Assembly: GCA_030374735.1 (NCBI GenBank)
Contig: JASCIV010000003.1
Span: 1 to 64,000, forward strand
Reading direction: 5' to 3'
Source of the DNA: Gracilaria caudata
Lineage: Eukaryota; Rhodophyta; Florideophyceae; Gracilariales; Gracilariaceae
Length of the DNA: 64,000 nucleotides
Under the pieces are notes generated by a model. It saw nothing but the letters and a program-made list of their open reading frames with translations. It was not told the DNA's origin and did no database searches. A program made the position numbers and the translations under genes. Positions 55,607 through 64,000 of the stretch are shown here, in pieces. Within the stretch, counting starts at the first letter, position 1. Each line of letters starts with the position of its first letter.

Positions 55607-57889
55607 ATGAGCAGTGCGAACAGTTTCGAAGCCTCTGCAGCGTCAACGACCGCCTCTCTTCAAGGTCACGAATTGGGCTTTGAGCCGGCTGGCCCTGGGC
55701 AGAACCTTCCCGCGGCCGGCATTCTCGCTGCCTGTGCTGCGTCGCTAGCACCTGATCCGACATGGTTGCGAGAATATCTGACTAGAAGTTTTCTCGCATT
55801 TTCGCTGCCAAATGGCGCCCGCGATGGTCTCATTGAGCAAGCTTTAGAAATTGCGACATCTGAAGATCCCATGCCGCGCTCCATAGAAGTGGCGGATGCG
55901 TATCTCACAGCTTCTTCCTTTGGTCAGTCACAAGCTATACCTCTTATCTCTACAATTCTTGAGGCCGATGTCATAAATTCCACTGTCTATGATGCACGAG
56001 CAAGAGAAGCAGTAATGCGGTATATCTCGGCGTTGAGTCTCCCCCCTCGCATTTTGTATACTGCTGAGCACCAACTTGCAGAACTTGTGTTGGCTCTCGC
56101 CAATAACGCCACTGTGAATGGCGAAAACGTTGAGTCTGTCGGGGAAGACTCAGCCCATACGCGCCGTAGAGCCAACATGAAGTGGCTTAAAGTTGGTGCG
56201 GCGGGTTTGTTTGGAGGTATCGCCCTTGGTATAAGTGGTGGATTGATTGCTCCGGCTTTGCTACCCGCTCTGGGTACAGTTGGTCTGGCTGGCGCAACTG
56301 CTCCATTGGCGGCGCTTGGGGGAGGTGGGGCTGTCGCCGTTGGAAGTCTCTTCGGAGCGGCGGGTGCTGGTGTCGGTGCTGCGGCGATGGCAAGTCGCAC
56401 CGGTGATATAGAAGAGTTTTCATTTGAGCGATGTACACTCTTGCATGGTAACGGTTCCCACGCCTATGACACCGCGCGTATTACTCCAACAGAGAACATT
56501 CATGAGGCGTTTGTTCCGCTTTCCACGGAAACAAAAGCCATTGGTGGGCTTCTAGTTTGGGAAATACTGACCTCGCAGGAGTTTGATATGGTCGTTCCAG
56601 CACGAGTAGCGTTTGGAGTCCAAATCCAAGACTTCGTGCAAGGAGCAGCGCGGCCGGTTTCTCAGTGGCTGCTTCCAGAGCAATTCATGGACGTGGGTGG
56701 GCTAGACAAATACGGCAAGGGTAAGCGCCGGCGAACCACTGGTGCGATCACAATTACTGAGAACAAAATGTACATGCTTCGCTTCCGATTGATGCCAGGG
56801 TCTCTTACTGTCAATATCTCGTACCGCATCGCATTTGTACCGCCAGGAAAAGAGCCTCCCGTGTGGATCATGGGTGAAAACGAGGAGGGCGCAGTGGAGC
56901 ATGAGAAGAGCAAAGCCAGGTCCTTATCTATGGCAATCCTCGTCCCGGGACTACTGAGCGCAGCTGAAAACAGCGCATACCCTGGAATGTGTGCCGACCA
57001 ATTTCATGCAACAACCTCGGCTCTGGCAAAGTTCGGGATACAGACGTTTGCACTGAGATGGGAATCTCAGCTTCTATTAGAACTGAGTAACGCGCTCAAG
57101 AAGCTGATAGCGAGATTGACCGTTTCTATTGCAGCACAAAACGGTGCTATGATGGTAATCCCAGCCTTGGTGGGGGCGGTAGCACTACCGGTTTCTATTA
57201 TCGGTGCTCTGCGCACGTTGATTGGCAATATATGGGCAAGGGCGATCTCGCATGCAGCTGAATGCGGATATATGCTCGCGGCGGAACTTTCGTCCAGGTC
57301 ATTCGGGAATCGGCCTATTGTGCTCGCAGGTTTCTCGGTGGGAGCTCTTGTAGTGTTCAGTTGCCTACAGGAGCTCGCGCGGCGCAAACTCGTCGGTATT
57401 GTGCATGACGTGTATCTTGTGGGTGCGCCCTGCACAGCGGATATAGCAGCATGGCGAGAAGTTAGAACTGTTGTATCAGGAAGGTTGGTGAATGCTTACA
57501 ATCCACGTGACTGGTACTTGGAATTGTATCACAGAGGAACGAATTTAGGCTCTGTGGCTGGAAACAAACCCGTGAAAGATAAGGAAGGTATAGCAAATGT
57601 TGAAAATGTGTGTCTAGTTCAAGAACAAGTAGCAAACCACATGGACTACGCGAAGCGGGCGCAACATATACTGGTTGATCTCGGCATTGCAGACCCAGAA
57701 GGCAGAAGATCGTGGTCCAAAGATTTGCAGGCACTAAACGAGAGTTCCCAGCCCGACCACGTTGAGAAACAAAGCCCCAAAGTTAGCTTCCTTTCCGAAA
57801 GTGGTTCTTTGGTCGGCGTAGAAGATGATGTTGTGCTTTTTAAGGCAAAAAGACCGAGGCCTCTCTTGAAACGTAACTCTAAAACTTAG
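55607..57889 (+). CDS. TMCO4: TMCO4/DUF726 family membrane-associated alpha/beta hydrolase with an insert
   Basis: Relatives (TMCO4, yeast Mil1-like proteins) are membrane-bound hydrolase-fold proteins of unclear substrate. The family run starts at RRRANMKWLKVGAAGLFGG, continues with Gly/Ala-rich hydrophobic segments to SLFGAAGAGVGAAAMASRTG and DIEEFSFERC (residues 185-277), and resumes at LSMAILVPGLLS (440) with FALRWESQLLLELSNALK, the nucleophile elbow GFSVG (575-579), LVGAPCTADIAAW and LVNAYNPRDWYLELYHRG. Between them, residues 277-438 are an insert with GGLLVWEILTSQEFDMVV, ARVAFGVQI and MYMLRFRLMPGSL, which resembles a GOLD-like beta domain and is not usual for the family. 760 residues, single exon. 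Confidence 0.87.
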   Translation: MSSANSFEASAASTTASLQGHELGFEPAGPGQNLPAAGILAACAASLAPDPTWLREYLTRSFLAFSLPNGARDGLIEQALEIATSEDPMPRSIEVADAYLTASSFGQSQAIPLISTILEADVINSTVYDARAREAVMRYISALSLPPRILYTAEHQLAELVLALANNATVNGENVESVGEDSAHTRRRANMKWLKVGAAGLFGGIALGISGGLIAPALLPALGTVGLAGATAPLAALGGGGAVAVGSLFGAAGAGVGAAAMASRTGDIEEFSFERCTLLHGNGSHAYDTARITPTENIHEAFVPLSTETKAIGGLLVWEILTSQEFDMVVPARVAFGVQIQDFVQGAARPVSQWLLPEQFMDVGGLDKYGKGKRRRTTGAITITENKMYMLRFRLMPGSLTVNISYRIAFVPPGKEPPVWIMGENEEGAVEHEKSKARSLSMAILVPGLLSAAENSAYPGMCADQFHATTSALAKFGIQTFALRWESQLLLELSNALKKLIARLTVSIAAQNGAMMVIPALVGAVALPVSIIGALRTLIGNIWARAISHAAECGYMLAAELSSRSFGNRPIVLAGFSVGALVVFSCLQELARRKLVGIVHDVYLVGAPCTADIAAWREVRTVVSGRLVNAYNPRDWYLELYHRGTNLGSVAGNKPVKDKEGIANVENVCLVQEQVANHMDYAKRAQHILVDLGIADPEGRRSWSKDLQALNESSQPDHVEKQSPKVSFLSESGSLVGVEDDVVLFKAKRPRPLLKRNSKT

Positions 57890-59383
57890 TAATAGGATTA
57901 ACTATATGTTTCTACACTCTGCACGACCTGTCTCCGAGACCGATTATTGTTTGTTCGTTTTGGCCTCAACGATTTCTCAAGATATTGCACATGAGGCAGG
58001 GCAACTACGATAAAAGACGGTAACCGCGAAGTGAAGATCTGTCTCTTCCATCCTTGCAAGTGCTCTTCTTAAATCTTCTGTAACTGTTTAGATCTTCCAT
58101 GCAAGGATGGATGCAATCGACGGCATCTAAGCACGAGGTGATCAGGATCCTTTGACGTTTGTCCCGCAGCCACACAGTACCTGTAGCTTCTTTTTCTCCA
58201 AATTGGATTTCACCAGATGAAAAGACGGAACGTGTCCGGTGTAAAACTGCGCGAGTGTCTCTTCAACTTTTCACATGTCCCTTTCCTCATTGAACAGCTC
58301 TGGACAGATGAACCTCGTCTCTTTTCACCACATTGGCACAAGGAAGTCGTTCATCGGTGCCCACAGATTCCTTCAGGTGTCACATCTCGACGCGAGAAAC
58401 TTCCTTTTCAGTGTACCACTGGTACGAGACAATCCACCAAGGAAGAGAACTTGAATCTTTCGAGATCAAAGTCAACGGAACCCCCGTCACGTGTGTCTGT
58501 AGTTATCCTTATCTTCATCACGAAGTGAAAGAAACTATTGCACACGTCATTCCCTTTCAAGCATCTCTCGAAGCGACTGCAGTGTATTGTTTGCTTCCGA
58601 TCGCTCTACCGGCTGACAATGATCAAACACAGCGTACTCTTTCTGACGATTTCCCGAGTTTGTGGATGCTAATTCATACATTCTTCTATATCCTCAGAAA
58701 CTCTTCAACTACTCTTCGACGGGGAATTCGTTGCGGATGTTCTCATTATCTCAGCGTCCTCTACATTATCTGCTAACGCCAACCAGGGAATGGGGGACTT
58801 GAAGCGGCACGGAAGCCACATCTCGCCCGTTGACGAGCATGCTATCTGCCATGTACGTCTGTTGGTCGCTCATTCCCTCGCGAAGTGTACCAAGGCGTTA
58901 AAGACCACAGAGAGAGGAATATGCAGCTCAGCGGGCAGTCTTCTTCTTCTTGTTCTTCTTTATACAGTGGGCAGTCGCACGATGCGATTCGAGTATATCG
59001 AGGAGGTCGCGAATTCAGTTCCCGTCTGACCAAATGATAGTATGCCTTAAAGACGTAGCCGCTGAACCTGAGAATAAGGTTCGACTCAACGGTGATTTCG
59101 AGAGTGGGTGAAGCAATCTTGAAAGTTTAATAGATGAGAAGGTCACACTCATGACTCCCTCACAATGCCTACCTTTCTATTTGTCATACTTCTTGTTTCC
59201 GCTTAAATGCAAACCGTCGTTGCTTGTAGGAGATTGTGTGCTTGATTCCATGTTATTCAGATTAACTCTCCTGCTTTTGCTCCGTTTTTTTTGAGGTAGG
59301 CGTTATTATGTACTCCAAAGAGAGCAGATACGCCAACGAGAAGGTGTGCTTCATGCTCCAAGACTCACGAAATTTGCTAAGCA
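57890..59383. other. Intergenic with one weak gene candidate
   Basis: About 1.5 kb between two plus-strand genes. Apart from the doubtful frame at 58333-58776 nothing is recognised; ATGCAAGGATGGATGCAATC near 58098 is locally repetitive. Confidence 0.4.
58333..58776 (+). CDS. Doubtful open frame, possible gene fragment
   Basis: A 147-codon frame whose middle part looks coding-like (VYHWYETIHQGRELESFEIK, VNGTPVTCVCSYPYLHHEVK, ETIAHVIPFQASLEATAVYC), while both ends look random. The pattern could be an exon of an unannotated gene or the remnant of a decayed one. I recognise no family. It is upstream of, and in the same orientation as, the GT61-like gene. Confidence 0.25.
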   Translation: MAQGSRSSVPTDSFRCHISTRETSFSVYHWYETIHQGRELESFEIKVNGTPVTCVCSYPYLHHEVKETIAHVIPFQASLEATAVYCLLPIALPADNDQTQRTLSDDFPSLWMLIHTFFYILRNSSTTLRRGIRCGCSHYLSVLYIIC

Positions 59384-61150
59384 GTGAGTATTCAACACCA
59401 AGTGGTCATCCCGTCCCATAAGACTGAACTTATCTCGGAGCTGTGCACTGTTAGAGAGACGAAATTTTTATCGACAGTCCTACACTCTCTTCTCGCATTA
59501 AGTGCAAGAAGAGCAAAGCGAGTCAAACGAACTCAGTATATGAGCATCAGAATAAGTGGGCAAACGATTATTGGCGCTCTTACAAGTACTTTCTTTCTCA
59601 CCCTCTTCGAAATGTCTAATTCTGGTACGTGGTTCATTAGCTATGTCAGGCAAACACACGTTCTCGCCAATCGGAAATCGTACCCATTTCTCCTTGTTGT
59701 GCTCATTGCTCCGCTGTTTGCTACAGGAGCTTTGACTCTATCTTCAAGTATCATCATTGGCCAGCATGAGAGTTTCGGTGAGAATCAAACATTTTGCAAG
59801 GTTCGCGATGCTTGTCGTGTTGGAGACGGGTCCCTATTACTGCCTTCATGGATGAAGGAATACTCGGAACATCTTCAGAGATGTGGGCTCCATAGGATAT
59901 CATTTGTGTTAGGAAGTGATCGGGGAGCTTCAGCATTTGTGTCAAAAACTGACGGAACGAAATCTATGGTTGCCTTGAGTTATGAGTACGAAGACATGGA
60001 TGTCATTGGCTCAGACCTACCGCGAGGAAAACGTGAGTTGCTAGCGTACGATGTAACACCGTACCTTTTCATAATAGACATGTTCTCACGGTCAGAGAGC
60101 TCTTCAAAATTCAGTTTCCAATGCTTCTCGAGTGAACCTGATAGTTGTAGAAGATATCATCAAGAACGTTCCCAAAACGCTTTACTCAACCCTTTGCTTC
60201 TAATAGACGCCCGGATCTCAAACTCGAAGGAGTACCATTGGCCCAAGAGTCTCCTCCGTCTCATAAGGAACAGTGTCATGGGAAAGCTAAAGATCGTTGA
60301 TATGAAAGACCTTTACGGTTGGAGGGTTCGTACAACTGCTTCTTGCTTCCGTTCAATACTCTCTACCAACGTTAGGACCGGAGATATGTCTCCGCAGACG
60401 TTCGATGGGACCAATCGCTTTTTCTCTATAAATGGTTTGTCAAGAAACTATGTAGGCCGAGACCAAAATTCAACCATGCCATGTGTATGTAAGGTTTTGC
60501 TGTTGAATCGGTACGGGAAAAGATTCATCGTAGGAGGAGACACGTTGATCCGAGCAATTGCTTTCTATGCAAAGAAAGTAGCAAGTTTTGATCCCGCTGT
60601 TCGCATTGAGGCCGAAGAAGTATTCTTCGAAAACTCTTCTTTCCATGAACAAGTATCGATCATGCAGGAATCCAGTATTGTTGTTGCTTCGCACGGAGAT
60701 ACAAACTCAAATATAATTTTCCTTAGACCGGGCTCCCACGTCTTCGAAATTTTCCCCTACGGATACAAGTCAGATATTTTTCGGAACATCTCAGTTGCTT
60801 ATGGTATTCGGTACCAACAGATAATATCCCAGGCGGATAGTGAGGTGTTTGAGGCATGCGTTGAGCACTACAACTCAAATGGAGGTTCTTTTCTAGCTCG
60901 ATACTTAACGAACTGGGAGCAGCAGGCAAGGAAATTTTTGAACGAGACTTTACAAAAGAAGAGAAATGTTTGGTCTGACTTTGAGACACTGGAAGACGAA
61001 GCTCAAGAATCCTCTCTTCCTAAAAATATGAAAGAATGCGCCTCTTATCAGCGGCTAAGTGTTGACTTCAAAGACCTGGCAAGAAAAGTTGCTCTTTCTG
61101 CAATTCGACAATGTGGAGTTCAGGGTAATCTAACTGTCCTCGATCAGTGA
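59384..61150 (+). CDS. GT61-like glycosyltransferase, type II membrane protein
   Basis: The C-terminal catalytic region carries the GT61 (DUF563) pattern: EAEEVFFENSSFHEQVSIMQ, then SSIVVASHGDTNSNIIFLRP and SHVFEIFPYG, matching the EQ-x-x-L...VxGxHGAGLTNxxFLxPG...xEIxP layout. A hydrophobic anchor (SYPFLLVVLIAPLFATGALT) sits at about residues 98-117 of the longest frame. Met-77 (MSNSGTWFIS, 59612) would place the anchor near a short cytosolic tail as in Golgi type II enzymes, so the true start may be downstream of 59384. Family members add xylose, arabinose or GlcNAc to glycans. Oddity: the HGAGLTN core reads HGDTNSN. Single exon, 588 residues from the first ATG. Confidence 0.72.
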   Translation: MSIQHQVVIPSHKTELISELCTVRETKFLSTVLHSLLALSARRAKRVKRTQYMSIRISGQTIIGALTSTFFLTLFEMSNSGTWFISYVRQTHVLANRKSYPFLLVVLIAPLFATGALTLSSSIIIGQHESFGENQTFCKVRDACRVGDGSLLLPSWMKEYSEHLQRCGLHRISFVLGSDRGASAFVSKTDGTKSMVALSYEYEDMDVIGSDLPRGKRELLAYDVTPYLFIIDMFSRSESSSKFSFQCFSSEPDSCRRYHQERSQNALLNPLLLIDARISNSKEYHWPKSLLRLIRNSVMGKLKIVDMKDLYGWRVRTTASCFRSILSTNVRTGDMSPQTFDGTNRFFSINGLSRNYVGRDQNSTMPCVCKVLLLNRYGKRFIVGGDTLIRAIAFYAKKVASFDPAVRIEAEEVFFENSSFHEQVSIMQESSIVVASHGDTNSNIIFLRPGSHVFEIFPYGYKSDIFRNISVAYGIRYQQIISQADSEVFEACVEHYNSNGGSFLARYLTNWEQQARKFLNETLQKKRNVWSDFETLEDEAQESSLPKNMKECASYQRLSVDFKDLARKVALSAIRQCGVQGNLTVLDQ

Positions 61151-61831
61151 TTGTTTAGTCATAGTGAGAAGGTCTGAGCGAGTTTTCTCGTATACCAAAT
61201 AGACATGAGCAGTGTGAAGGATGCTCCTCAGTTGTCACTCTCAAGAAAGGTGTAATTGATGTTTCTCCTCGTCCTCAACAGTTTATATCTCCTGAACTTA
61301 AACATTCTGCGCGGTGAATATCTCATCCCTCTACCCAACGCCAGCAAAGCAGATATATGTAGATAAGAAAAAGCAAGAAACCCATAGAAAATCTAGGTCT
61401 CACGTTGGTAGTGCGAGCGTCTTCATATATGGACGGTACTTTCGTAGGAGAAATATCCATCAATGTGGCAGTTAATATTGGGGACATGTGTACTATACAT
61501 TGTATAGAGGCCTCGCAGTCTTTGAGGGTCTCTGGAAAGCTCCAGGATGCGGATTCATTTCAAAATCACTGAAGAACCGTATCGGCGCTCGAAACCGAAG
61601 CGCAGCGTGTCATGTCAGTTGTCATTGAGAGTATTGCTCACTTGTTCTTTGGGCAAAAGTAGCCGTTAGGCTCCTTTAGTAACAAATCGCTAGTATTAGT
61701 AAGCACTCCCAAGGTGCGCACCATAATCCTGCGTTTGTAACAGATAAAGCCAGTTCAATTCAAACAGAACTTTAGTCGAATAGCTAGAGATGCCGGCGAA
61801 AGGGATAGTAGTATATGTAGATGTAATGGTG
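61151..61831. other. Convergent intergenic region
   Basis: Between the 3' ends of the GT61-like and RRM genes. AT-rich; no gene or notable repeat seen. Confidence 0.45.
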
Positions 61832-62701
61832 TTATTGGTTACTTGTCGTACTGAGGTTGCTCCCGACATGGGCTTGAGGTGTTGAAACTGTGGCTGACCC
61901 ATTCGACGAAACTGGTGGACGTTGTGAAGCCTGTTGTTCGTTTAACCCAGTTTGTGAGATGAGATTCATGAATCCACCTCTTAGAGCCATGAAGCTGTCA
62001 TTAAGTGTAGTGTTTTGCCTAGCGCTTTCTGCAAGTCTTTCTGTTTGTTCAGAAAGGTGTAGGCTGTTATCAACCCGTTGGGCTACGTTCTTGGTTTGAG
62101 TGGCAACAGTGCTTGCAACGAAGGCGGCGTTTGCCTTGCTGGTTTCCGCAAAGGTGCGCACGTTACTCGTAACTTGCCATTTTCCATCGAGATCTGTAGC
62201 AAAGTCCCGTGTGCGTTGGCTGGCAGCGGCGACTTGTTCCTTAGCAGATTTCAATACACCTGTTTCAGTCGCATCATCAATCAGCTTTCCCGCTTTCTGC
62301 ATCTCCGCTGCAACGGCGGAACCAACGCCTGTGAAAAGGTCCCCAAAACCTGCGAAGCCGCCAAGAATCCCATTCGGCTCAGGATTTGCCTCCGGCAGTA
62401 TGTTAAAATCATAATCCTCGGGCACTGCTGAAATTGTGACGGGCTGATCAACAATGGTAGACTTGTCCATGACGATTGCGTCGGCCGTAGCCCTTGACTC
62501 TGTGAAAACAACGATGGCCTCCTGAGATGAGTCCTTCCCGTTCGCAGAACGAACAGAACGTAAGCGTAATGTTTCAATTGGGCAGACAAACGAGAAAAAG
62601 TCTTCAATTGCAGCTTGCGTTGCCAGCGGCGAAATGTTCCGCACGAGCACGGCGCGGGGTAGAGCTTCTGGAGGTGGGAAAGGCGTTTCTGATGACGTCA
62701 T
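61832..62701 (-). CDS. Vip1/BPA1-like RRM protein
   Basis: Related to fission yeast Vip1 and plant BPA1 (binding partner of ACD11). The start at 62701 (MTSSETPFPP; the frame is open to 62746) leads into an RRM at about residues 16-100: AVLVRNISPLATQAAIEDFF is RNP2 plus helix 1, CPIETLRLRSV is strand 2, EAIVVFTESRATADAIV is an RNP1-like strand and helix 2, and STIVDQPVTISAV closes the fold. The C-terminal half is a Gly segment (GILGGFAGFGDLFTGVG) followed by long Ala/Gln/Thr-rich amphipathic helices (KSAKEQVAAASQRTRDFATD, VASTVATQTKNVAQRVD), as in BPA1-type proteins. RNP1 is poorly conserved, so RNA binding is not assured. Confidence 0.75.
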   Translation of the reverse strand: MTSSETPFPPPEALPRAVLVRNISPLATQAAIEDFFSFVCPIETLRLRSVRSANGKDSSQEAIVVFTESRATADAIVMDKSTIVDQPVTISAVPEDYDFNILPEANPEPNGILGGFAGFGDLFTGVGSAVAAEMQKAGKLIDDATETGVLKSAKEQVAAASQRTRDFATDLDGKWQVTSNVRTFAETSKANAAFVASTVATQTKNVAQRVDNSLHLSEQTERLAESARQNTTLNDSFMALRGGFMNLISQTGLNEQQASQRPPVSSNGSATVSTPQAHVGSNLSTTSNQ

Positions 62702-63206
62702 TTTAGACAAAAGAAAATGAGAATGCAGTAGATAGGTCGACCGCAAAGGGATGAGCGTAGCAGCAAGAACGAGTGCGCAAAAGAGTAGTGAGCTGGATGG
62801 GCAGGCGGATATGGCGCTTGCTGCTGATACCAGGGACGAGGGTCAAAAGGTGAGGTATCTTACTGGCAGGCGATTTGAAAACGGTGCACACGAAACACGG
62901 ACTGTAAAGCAGCTTCGGATTGCCTCGAAGATCGTACTGCGTCCACCACGTTGCGTAAAATTCTGAGTATGAATTCTGCTACAAGGGTAGGGCATTTTGG
63001 AACCAAATCGTTTAGTCAACAGGCCACAACTTGTCAATGCTGATGACCGCGACACTGCAACAGTTGGGTGTTGGCGAAAGCAACTTCGATCCCTTTGAGC
63101 TCAATATCTGATATCCGGAAACTTAAGACGAGGCGTTCAATGTTACAGGAAATGGAGTTGGTCCAGCCTGACATTGACCTCCCCTTCGCGCAATACCGAT
63201 CTACCC
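62702..63206. other. Intergenic between two minus-strand genes
   Basis: Upstream region of the RRM gene and 3' flank of the WD40 gene. Holds TACAAGGGTA at 62980-62989. Confidence 0.5.
62980..62989 (+). promoter_or_regulatory. TACRARGGTA motif (TACAAGGGTA)
   Basis: Exact intergenic 10-mer, 279 bp upstream of the RRM gene start at 62701. Confidence 0.55.
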
Positions 63207-64000
63207 TCATGACAAGCTGCCGAATCCAACCGTCCCCGCATCAGTAGCGTATGCGAACAAAGCTGCGTTCCGATGTGCGTTTACGCTGTTCACTGCCATC
63301 GTTTCGCGGGCAAGATTCGAAATGTCCTGTGGTGACACTCGAGCCCGCCAGAATTCACCCTGATCACAGTATGCTCGTTCCATACTGCCGAACCCGCCGC
63401 GATCTCCTGCGGTAGCAAAGTCTATCATGCGCACATGACCGTCTTCGCCACATGCCAGAAGCAAGCCAGCCCGAGAACTGCTTACTACTCCTAAATCCCA
63501 TATGGGTCCAGAATGTAGTCCAATGCGATTAAGCGGAATACTGTCCGACCTGCGATCCCAGATAACTAGCTCTCCATTTCGCATGCCGCCCATCACAAAG
63601 TGTGGCTGGCCATGATCTGTACAAACGCAAGTTGCCACAGATTTCCCAGGATGAATTAGGTCGGTTCGATCGCCGCTTCGCACGTCCCACACAGCCACAT
63701 CACAACCCGCGGTAATTATTTCGGGCCCTCTCTCATCAACGCTTATCAAGTCGCGAAAACCCACTTCATCAAACTGCAGTCCACTTGCTTTTCCAGTATT
63801 GACATCGACTATCATCAAACTTCCATGCACCCCCGCAGCAATTAGCCCAACGCTTGAATATGCTACGGATGATATGCTCTCAGTCTTTCCAAACTTCTCC
63901 ATATCATAAACCTTGCGTATCATTGCCTTGTCTGGATCAGTCCCGGATAGTGTATAAACAGATCCCCCCGAGGACGCGGTGAAGATCTGCCCTTCATCGG
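63207..64000 (-). CDS. NUP43: Nup43-like WD40 protein, 5' end outside the window
   Basis: The frame stays open from the stop at 63207 to the window edge (codons before Met at 63923 read DEGQIFTASSGGSVYTLSGT), so the gene continues beyond 64000. WD40 blades are visible: SVGLIAAGVHGSLMIVDV, PEIITAGCDVAVWDVRSGD, HFVMGGMRNGELVIWDRRSD and GLLLACGEDGHVRMIDF. The closing segment, with DISNLARETMAVNSVNAHRN and LFAYATDAGTVG, matches the C-terminal layout of Nup43, a Y-complex nucleoporin. WD40 identity is secure; the Nup43 assignment rests on the order of blades and the last blade, and another beta-propeller protein remains possible. Confidence 0.65.
   Translation of the reverse strand, partial: DEGQIFTASSGGSVYTLSGTDPDKAMIRKVYDMEKFGKTESISSVAYSSVGLIAAGVHGSLMIVDVNTGKASGLQFDEVGFRDLISVDERGPEIITAGCDVAVWDVRSGDRTDLIHPGKSVATCVCTDHGQPHFVMGGMRNGELVIWDRRSDSIPLNRIGLHSGPIWDLGVVSSSRAGLLLACGEDGHVRMIDFATAGDRGGFGSMERAYCDQGEFWRARVSPQDISNLARETMAVNSVNAHRNAALFAYATDAGTVGFGSLS

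Overview
The window is nuclear DNA of a photosynthetic eukaryote, most probably a red alga. Several points support this. Genes are eukaryotic and widely spaced. Sparse, short GT-AG introns (64-274 nt, donors GTAAGT/GTAAGG/GTACGT) lie mostly near the 5' ends, while other reading frames run uninterrupted for up to 12 kb. Several proteins are plastid-directed, and their N-termini begin MAFV or MYAFV, the phenylalanine-containing signature known for red algal and glaucophyte transit peptides. The species cannot be named from sequence alone.

Layout. 0-1.4 kb: a very GC-rich segment carrying a bacterial-type RNase HII. 3-11 kb, all on the minus strand: a possible unrecognised multi-exon gene, an ARFRP1-like small GTPase, a TM9SF nonaspanin and the ALG7/DPAGT1 GlcNAc-1-phosphate transferase. 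11-19 kb: ORC2 (+), an Mpv17/PMP22 protein (-), an MMTAG2-like RS-rich protein (-) and a RUS/DUF647 protein (+). 18.9-30.9 kb: a 4001-residue VPS13 in a single exon. 32-42 kb: V-ATPase subunit a, an HCF107/Mbb1-like plastid RNA-binding HAT protein, a small P-loop kinase, a nuclear PsbM, a second tiny single-pass plastid protein, one unrecognised protein and uroporphyrinogen-III synthase. 43-55 kb: a SpoU-family RNA methyltransferase, alanyl-tRNA synthetase, an F-box protein and bifunctional DHQ dehydratase/shikimate dehydrogenase. 55-64 kb: a TMCO4-like hydrolase, a GT61-like glycosyltransferase, a Vip1/BPA1-like RRM protein and a 5'-truncated Nup43-like WD40 protein.

The genes are mostly housekeeping (membrane traffic and lipid transport, glycosylation, DNA replication, translation) mixed with plastid functions (PSII assembly and subunits, tetrapyrrole and shikimate pathways). 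They do not form one pathway.

The most interesting signals are intergenic. (1) Two exact 10-mers, TACGAAGGTA (8 copies) and TACAAGGGTA (5 copies), which together fit TACRARGGTA. All copies found lie between genes, often 275-320 bp or under 75 bp upstream of a start codon. About 0.5 copies would be expected by chance, so this is a strong candidate for an undescribed promoter element. (2) A family of roughly 100-nt structured repeats (box CACAGAAGTT, then two hairpins). Stem base pairs differ between copies in a compensatory way, which suggests selection on an RNA or cruciform structure. (3) Several long perfect palindromes and adjacent hairpins.
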